A stretch of 64,000 nucleotides of DNA from Halothiobacillus neapolitanus c2 (lineage in GTDB: Bacteria > Pseudomonadota > Gammaproteobacteria > Halothiobacillales > Halothiobacillaceae): assembly GCF_000024765.1 (NCBI RefSeq), contig NC_013422.1:2127501-2191500 (forward strand), in the 5' to 3' direction. The position numbers and the translations under genes were made by a program. The notes under the pieces are model-generated. The model worked only from the letters and a program-made list of their open reading frames with translations, did not search any database and was not told the origin of the DNA. Shown here in pieces: positions 60,547 to 64,000 of this stretch; position 1 is the stretch's first letter; each line of letters opens with the position of its first letter.

Positions 60547-60743
60547 AACCACGCCAATAATTTGCCAGCGGGCACATCTTGCCCGAAGACTTTTTAACAA
60601 ATCACCCGTTCAGTCGCCTTAAGCATAATCGAAGCATCAGCGTCCAACGAGCACAACTGGCAGCGTCGCTATTCGAATCGAATAATGCAGAAATGCCTGG
60701 ACTGAAACAGACTGACGTAAACGCAACCCGATAGTAGTAAGCA

Positions 60744-60775
60744 TAAAAAAACCCGCCACAATGGGCGGGTTTTTC
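60744..60775. terminator. Rho-independent terminator after rpsI
   Basis: AACCCGCC pairs with GGCGGGTT with T runs on both strands. It sits 30 bases beyond the rpsI stop and can act in both directions. Confidence 0.85.
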
Positions 60776-60805
60776 GCGGGCCCGGCAAGCGGGCTCTGCG
60801 GACAA

Positions 60806-61198
60806 TTAACGCTTGGAGAACTGAACCGCGCGGCGAGCTTTACGCAGGCCGACTTTCTTACGTTCCACTTCACGCGCATCACGGGTCACAAATCCAGCAG
60901 TACGCAGCTTGCCGCGGAAGCTTTCATCGTACTCCATCAACGCACGGGTCAGACCGTGACGAATCGCACCTGACTGACCGCTGGGGCCGCCACCGGCTAC
61001 GGTGCAGAACACATCGAAGCGGTCGCCCACTTCGAGCAGTTCCAAAGGCTGACGAACGACCATGCGTGCCGTTTCACGACCGAAGAAGTCTTCGATGGTT
61101 TTACCGTTGATGGTGATCGTGCCGTTACCAGGACGAAGAAAAACCCGTGCCGCAGATGTTTTGCGACGACCGGTACCGTAATTTTGGGTGACTGCCAT
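60806..61198 (-). CDS. rpsI: 30S ribosomal protein S9
   Basis: The 130-residue protein has [37 protein letters not shown] and the basic tail [10 protein letters not shown] whose end reaches the P site. It follows rplM by 17 bases, the standard rplM-rpsI operon. Confidence 0.98.
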   Translation of the reverse strand: MAVTQNYGTGRRKTSAARVFLRPGNGTITINGKTIEDFFGRETARMVVRQPLELLEVGDRFDVFCTVAGGGPSGQSGAIRHGLTRALMEYDESFRGKLRTAGFVTRDAREVERKKVGLRKARRAVQFSKR

Positions 61199-61215
61199 GA
61201 CTGATGATTCTCCGA

Positions 61216-61644
61216 TCAGATATCAAGCGGTTTAGGTTGCTGCGCCGCGTGGTTGTGCTCGCCGCCGGCATAAACTTTAAGTTTGCGGAACATGTCGCGA
61301 CCCAACGGGTTCTTGGGCAACATGCCTTTGACGGCCATTTCGATAACACGCTCAGGCGCACGATCGATCATTTTCTCGAACGTGAAGTGCTTCATGTTAC
61401 CGATGAAGCCGGTATGGAAGTGGTACATCTTGTCTTGTGCTTTGTTGCCGGTGACTTTGACGTCTTTCGCGTTCACGATAATGATGTAATCGCCGGTATC
61501 CACGTGCGGCGTGAACTCAGCTTTATGCTTGCCACGCAGACGACGCGCCACTTCAGTCGCCAAGCGTCCGAGGGTTTTGCCTGATGCGTCGATCACGAAC
61601 CAGTCGCGCTTGACTTCTGCCGACTTGGCGGAAAATGTTTTCAT
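61216..61644 (-). CDS. rplM: 50S ribosomal protein L13
   Basis: The 142-residue protein begins [20 protein letters not shown]. It contains [20 protein letters not shown] and [20 protein letters not shown], all standard for L13. It is the first gene of rplM-rpsI and has a clear upstream promoter. E. coli L13 represses its own operon; whether that holds here is not visible. Confidence 0.98.
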   Translation of the reverse strand: MKTFSAKSAEVKRDWFVIDASGKTLGRLATEVARRLRGKHKAEFTPHVDTGDYIIIVNAKDVKVTGNKAQDKMYHFHTGFIGNMKHFTFEKMIDRAPERVIEMAVKGMLPKNPLGRDMFRKLKVYAGGEHNHAAQQPKPLDI

Positions 61645-61708
61645 TTATATAGCTCCCAAAGAAGCGAAAAGAGTGCCGAAAAACGGACATTAATTCAAAG
61701 AGGCGGCG

Positions 61709-61737
61709 ATTCTAGCGAAACAAGTCGCCGCTGACAA
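61709..61737 (-). promoter_or_regulatory. Sigma-70 promoter of rplM-rpsI
   Basis: On the minus strand TTGTCA (61737-61732) and TAGAAT (61714-61709) are exactly 17 bases apart. The leader to rplM would be about 60 bases. Confidence 0.7.
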
Positions 61738-61802
61738 GTGATTCTGATGCCGAGTTCGACATTTGGTAACGAACCCAATTTCTTCCGACAAATTTTCCGG
61801 AC

Positions 61803-61862
61803 AAAAAAAGAGCCGGCGCAAGGGCCGGCAACAAGAACCACCAAAGGAAATCAGCAATTAAC
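61803..61862 (-). ncRNA. Candidate small RNA ending in an orphan terminator
   Basis: On the minus strand TTGCAA (61898-61893) and TATTCT (61874-61869), 18 bases apart, predict a start near 61862. About 35 unstructured, U/C-rich bases follow. Then GCCGGC pairs with GCCGGC (61829-61812) before seven T residues. No gene on this strand upstream needs this terminator. The UUUCCUUUGG stretch could pair with ribosome binding sites. This is a prediction from sequence only. Confidence 0.35.
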
Positions 61863-61970
61863 GGTATTAGAATAAACTAAAATACTAAGGAATTGCAAAT
61901 ATATTTCACACCGTTCTTTCGACCGGCCTCCCGGCTTGCCTAGAACAGTGCCGCATGGTTTGATGCGCGC

Positions 61971-63215
61971 ATGGACACGCCAACCCATTCCACCAATCGC
62001 TCACCCGTAAAGATGCGCATCAAACACCATGCGCTCGACTGCGTGATGTGCGGCATCTGCGTCCCCCACTGCCCCACCTTTGCCCTGTCTCAGAATGAAG
62101 CGGACGGCCCGCGCGGACGCATCAGTCTCGCACTCGGTTTGGCGGGCGGCACACTCGCGCTTGATGCGGGCGTAGTGGCGCATCTCGATGGCTGCCTGAC
62201 CTGCCGTGCCTGCGAATCGGTTTGCCCCTCGCTCGTGCGCTATGGCGGACTCATCGACGAGGTTCGCGATGCGCTGGCGCACGATGAATTCGAACCGGCC
62301 GCAGCCAATGCACGACCGCGAGCCGCCTCAAGACGCTGGATTTGGCTGCGCCACTATGTATTGAGTCAGCGACAGGTCTTCGGCGCAATTTGGACTGCAC
62401 TCTTCTTGCTGGAGCGATTAAAGCTTGCCCCCATGATGCGTCGCTTTGGCGGTCGAATGGGGCAAATCCTGCCGCCCGCACTTCCCCGGCGATTCCGTCC
62501 GAGTGCCATCAAAAGCCCCTCCCCCGCGCCAGAAGCCGCAACCAAAACCGTTGGGCTTTTTATCGGCTGCACGGGCGAGGCGTTAAACAGCGATGCCGTG
62601 CGCGCCAGCATCAAGGTGCTCAGCGCCCTGGGTTATACGGTGGAAATTCCTACCGCTCAAGTTTGCTGCGGCGCCATGCACCAGCACGGCGGCGACATCT
62701 TTGAGGCAACCCGTCTGCGTGCGGCAAACCGCACGGCTTTTACCAACGGGAACCTAAGCGCTATCGTTGCCATCGGCACCGCCTGCGCGGGCGAACTTCA
62801 ACGAGAACCAAGTGATGTACCTTTTATGGAAATCACGGATTTTCTCGCCCAAGTTCCTGCTGACCGATGGCCCCAGTTGCAACCGATCCCGGCGCGCGCA
62901 GCCATTCATTTGCCTTGCAGCCAGACTCGCGTGCTTAAACAACCGCACAGCACCGAGCAACTGCTGGAAAGAATCCCTGCGCTGAATCGCGTACCACTGG
63001 CCACCAATGACCGCTGCTGTGGGGCGGCCGGAATGCATGTATTAATGTATCCCGATCAGGCCGATGCCCTACGCGCGCCAAAACTTGAAGAAGTGAAGCA
63101 TCTAAAGCCGGATTTTGTGGTTTCGGCCAATATTGGCTGCGCGACGCACATCGCCGTCGGCCTGGGCACAGCAGTTCTGCACCCGGTGGAATTAATTGCA
63201 AATTCAATTGGATAG
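61971..63215 (+). CDS. GlcF-like (Fe-S)-binding oxidoreductase subunit
   Basis: The 414-residue protein has two 4Fe-4S motifs: CVMCGICVPHCP (about 24-35) and CLTCRACESVCP (about 75-86). Two Cys-rich CCG domains follow (GLFIGCTGE to CCGAMHQHGG, and CCGAAGMH). This is the layout of glycolate oxidase subunit GlcF and of heterodisulfide reductase D-like proteins. No glcD or glcE flavoprotein is adjacent, so the partner is unclear. The start could also be the ATG at 62013, nearer the first cluster. Confidence 0.85.
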   Translation: MDTPTHSTNRSPVKMRIKHHALDCVMCGICVPHCPTFALSQNEADGPRGRISLALGLAGGTLALDAGVVAHLDGCLTCRACESVCPSLVRYGGLIDEVRDALAHDEFEPAAANARPRAASRRWIWLRHYVLSQRQVFGAIWTALFLLERLKLAPMMRRFGGRMGQILPPALPRRFRPSAIKSPSPAPEAATKTVGLFIGCTGEALNSDAVRASIKVLSALGYTVEIPTAQVCCGAMHQHGGDIFEATRLRAANRTAFTNGNLSAIVAIGTACAGELQREPSDVPFMEITDFLAQVPADRWPQLQPIPARAAIHLPCSQTRVLKQPHSTEQLLERIPALNRVPLATNDRCCGAAGMHVLMYPDQADALRAPKLEEVKHLKPDFVVSANIGCATHIAVGLGTAVLHPVELIANSIG

Positions 63216-63224
63216 GTTTTCGCA

Positions 63225-63584
63225 TTGAGCAAGTCATTCTCACCAAACCGAATCCCAGCCAGAGAAAGAGTGATAAACACGCTCTTTTCAGTGTTCTTAT
63301 TATCCTATGGGAGTTATGGAATCTGGTTTAACGACCTGTACATTCCAATACCCAGCAAACATGGCCACAACACAGGTATTCATCTGCATGATTTATCCGC
63401 ATGGGTAATGTATGGCGCATTCATTAGCGCCAGCCTTGTCATGCTGGCGGTAGTTTTTGATCACTACGACAAACGTGACAATGAAATCAACTACAAACGA
63501 ATTGCAGATTTGTTTCGCGTCATTGGTTGGAATTTTTTTAGTCTCTCGCTGATGATCGCTTTCATCCAGTTTCTTCAGCGTTAG
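63225..63584 (+). CDS. Small membrane protein, unknown function
   Basis: The product of up to 119 residues has two hydrophobic helices (NTLFSVFLLSYGSYGIWF and VMYGAFISASLVMLAVVF). A third near the C-terminus includes FFSLSLMIAFIQFL. The segment between helices 1 and 2 has several His residues (KHGHNTGIHLHD). No family was recognised. The start is TTG at 63225 with AGG upstream; a GTG at 63273 is an alternative. It lies nine bases after the Fe-S gene on the same strand. Confidence 0.6.
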   Translation: MSKSFSPNRIPARERVINTLFSVFLLSYGSYGIWFNDLYIPIPSKHGHNTGIHLHDLSAWVMYGAFISASLVMLAVVFDHYDKRDNEINYKRIADLFRVIGWNFFSLSLMIAFIQFLQR

Positions 63585-63593
63585 CCTCGCGCT

Positions 63594-64000
63594 TCAGCTT
63601 TTAATCTCAAAGTCATAGGTGATATCCACGCTGCCTTTCAGCATCGCCGAGACGGAACAATATTTCTCTGCTGAGAGTTTCACGGCACGTTCGACTTGTT
63701 TCGGATCAAGGCCCGAACCCTTGACGACGTAGTGCACATGAATCTTGGTGAACACCTTGGGTGCGGCTACATCCGCGCGTTCGGCATCGAGCTCGATCCA
63801 GCAGTCTTCGACCGGCTGGCGTTGTTTGCCCAGAATGACCATCACGTCGATGGCGGTGCAGCCGCCCAACCCCATCAGCACCATTTCCATGGGCCGCGCG
63901 CCCAGATTGCGCCCGCCGATTTCCGGCGAGCCATCGAGCATGATGCCGTGCCCGCTATCGGATTCAGCCATGAATGCCATGCCTTCGACCCATTTCACCC
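63594..64000 (-). CDS. OsmC/YhfA-family protein (5' end cut by window edge)
   Basis: At least 134 residues are present. VKWVEGMAFMAESDSGHG aligns with the N-terminal region of E. coli YhfA, which has a few residues before VKWVEG, so the true start probably lies beyond the edge. GGCTAIDVMVILGKQRQ contains the first OsmC Cys, and SAEKYCSVSAML the second. OsmC-type proteins reduce organic hydroperoxides, but YhfA members have no assigned substrate. The gene converges on the small membrane protein gene. Confidence 0.85.
   Translation of the reverse strand, partial: VKWVEGMAFMAESDSGHGIMLDGSPEIGGRNLGARPMEMVLMGLGGCTAIDVMVILGKQRQPVEDCWIELDAERADVAAPKVFTKIHVHYVVKGSGLDPKQVERAVKLSAEKYCSVSAMLKGSVDITYDFEIKS

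Overview
The window looks like a chromosomal segment of a gammaproteobacterium, most like a Halothiobacillus-type sulfur oxidiser. The evidence is protein similarity recalled from memory and gene order typical of gammaproteobacteria: hfq-hflX-hflK-hflC-hisZ-purA behind amiC-mutL-miaA, rpsP-rimM-trmD-rplS, and secA near argJ, a MutT-type Nudix gene, dciA and lpxC. A DsrE-family gene and a DUF6858 gene fit a sulfur oxidiser. The species cannot be fixed without a database search. I found no tRNA, rRNA, CRISPR array, prophage or intact insertion sequence. Most of the DNA is densely packed housekeeping genes.

Layout. 1-2441: a large DUF2339 membrane protein cut by the left edge. 2803-6871: sucCD, glutamine-dependent NAD synthase and a small tautomerase. 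6883-11858: a four-gene accessory module made of a CreB/CreC-like two-component system, a secreted VIT/VWA protein with a PEP-CTERM-like tail, and an exosortase-family membrane protein. 11840-20130: Nudix/ThiE-like fusion, argJ, a DUF945 protein, secA, dciA and lpxC. 20388-25899: htpG, the rplS-trmD-rimM-rpsP operon and purA. 25892-39399: hisZ, DUF2065, hflC, hflK, hflX, hfq, miaA, mutL, amiC, a small membrane protein, tsaE, nnrD and trpS, all leftward. 39615-42192: rpmB-rpmG, mutM, rpsT and a 2OG-Fe(II) oxygenase. 42447-45828: pyrE and clpB. 46125-48305: DUF6858 gene, a 269-bp MITE-like element, an LpxH-like phosphoesterase and a DsrE gene. 48315-54394: def, a GcvR-like ACT protein, pgeF, rluD, bamD, an MHS transporter and dsbC. 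54447-57605: xerD behind a VWA/MoxR pair. 57803-64000: acs, a cytochrome b561, rpsI-rplM, an Fe-S oxidoreductase, a small membrane protein and a partial OsmC-like gene.

The most notable item is the CreBC-VIT-exosortase module. Translational overlaps join creB to creC and the VIT gene to the exosortase gene. A sequence close to the enterobacterial CreB tag (TTCAC, six bases, TCCAC) lies between creC and the VIT gene. I read it as a single-substrate protein-sorting system under dedicated two-component control, organised like the known proteobacterial dedicated sortase systems but with an exosortase in place of the sortase. Other points worth a second look are a possible small RNA upstream of rplM, the MITE-like element, a DsrE gene whose likely N-terminus lacks a start codon, and a VWA protein with a damaged zincin motif.
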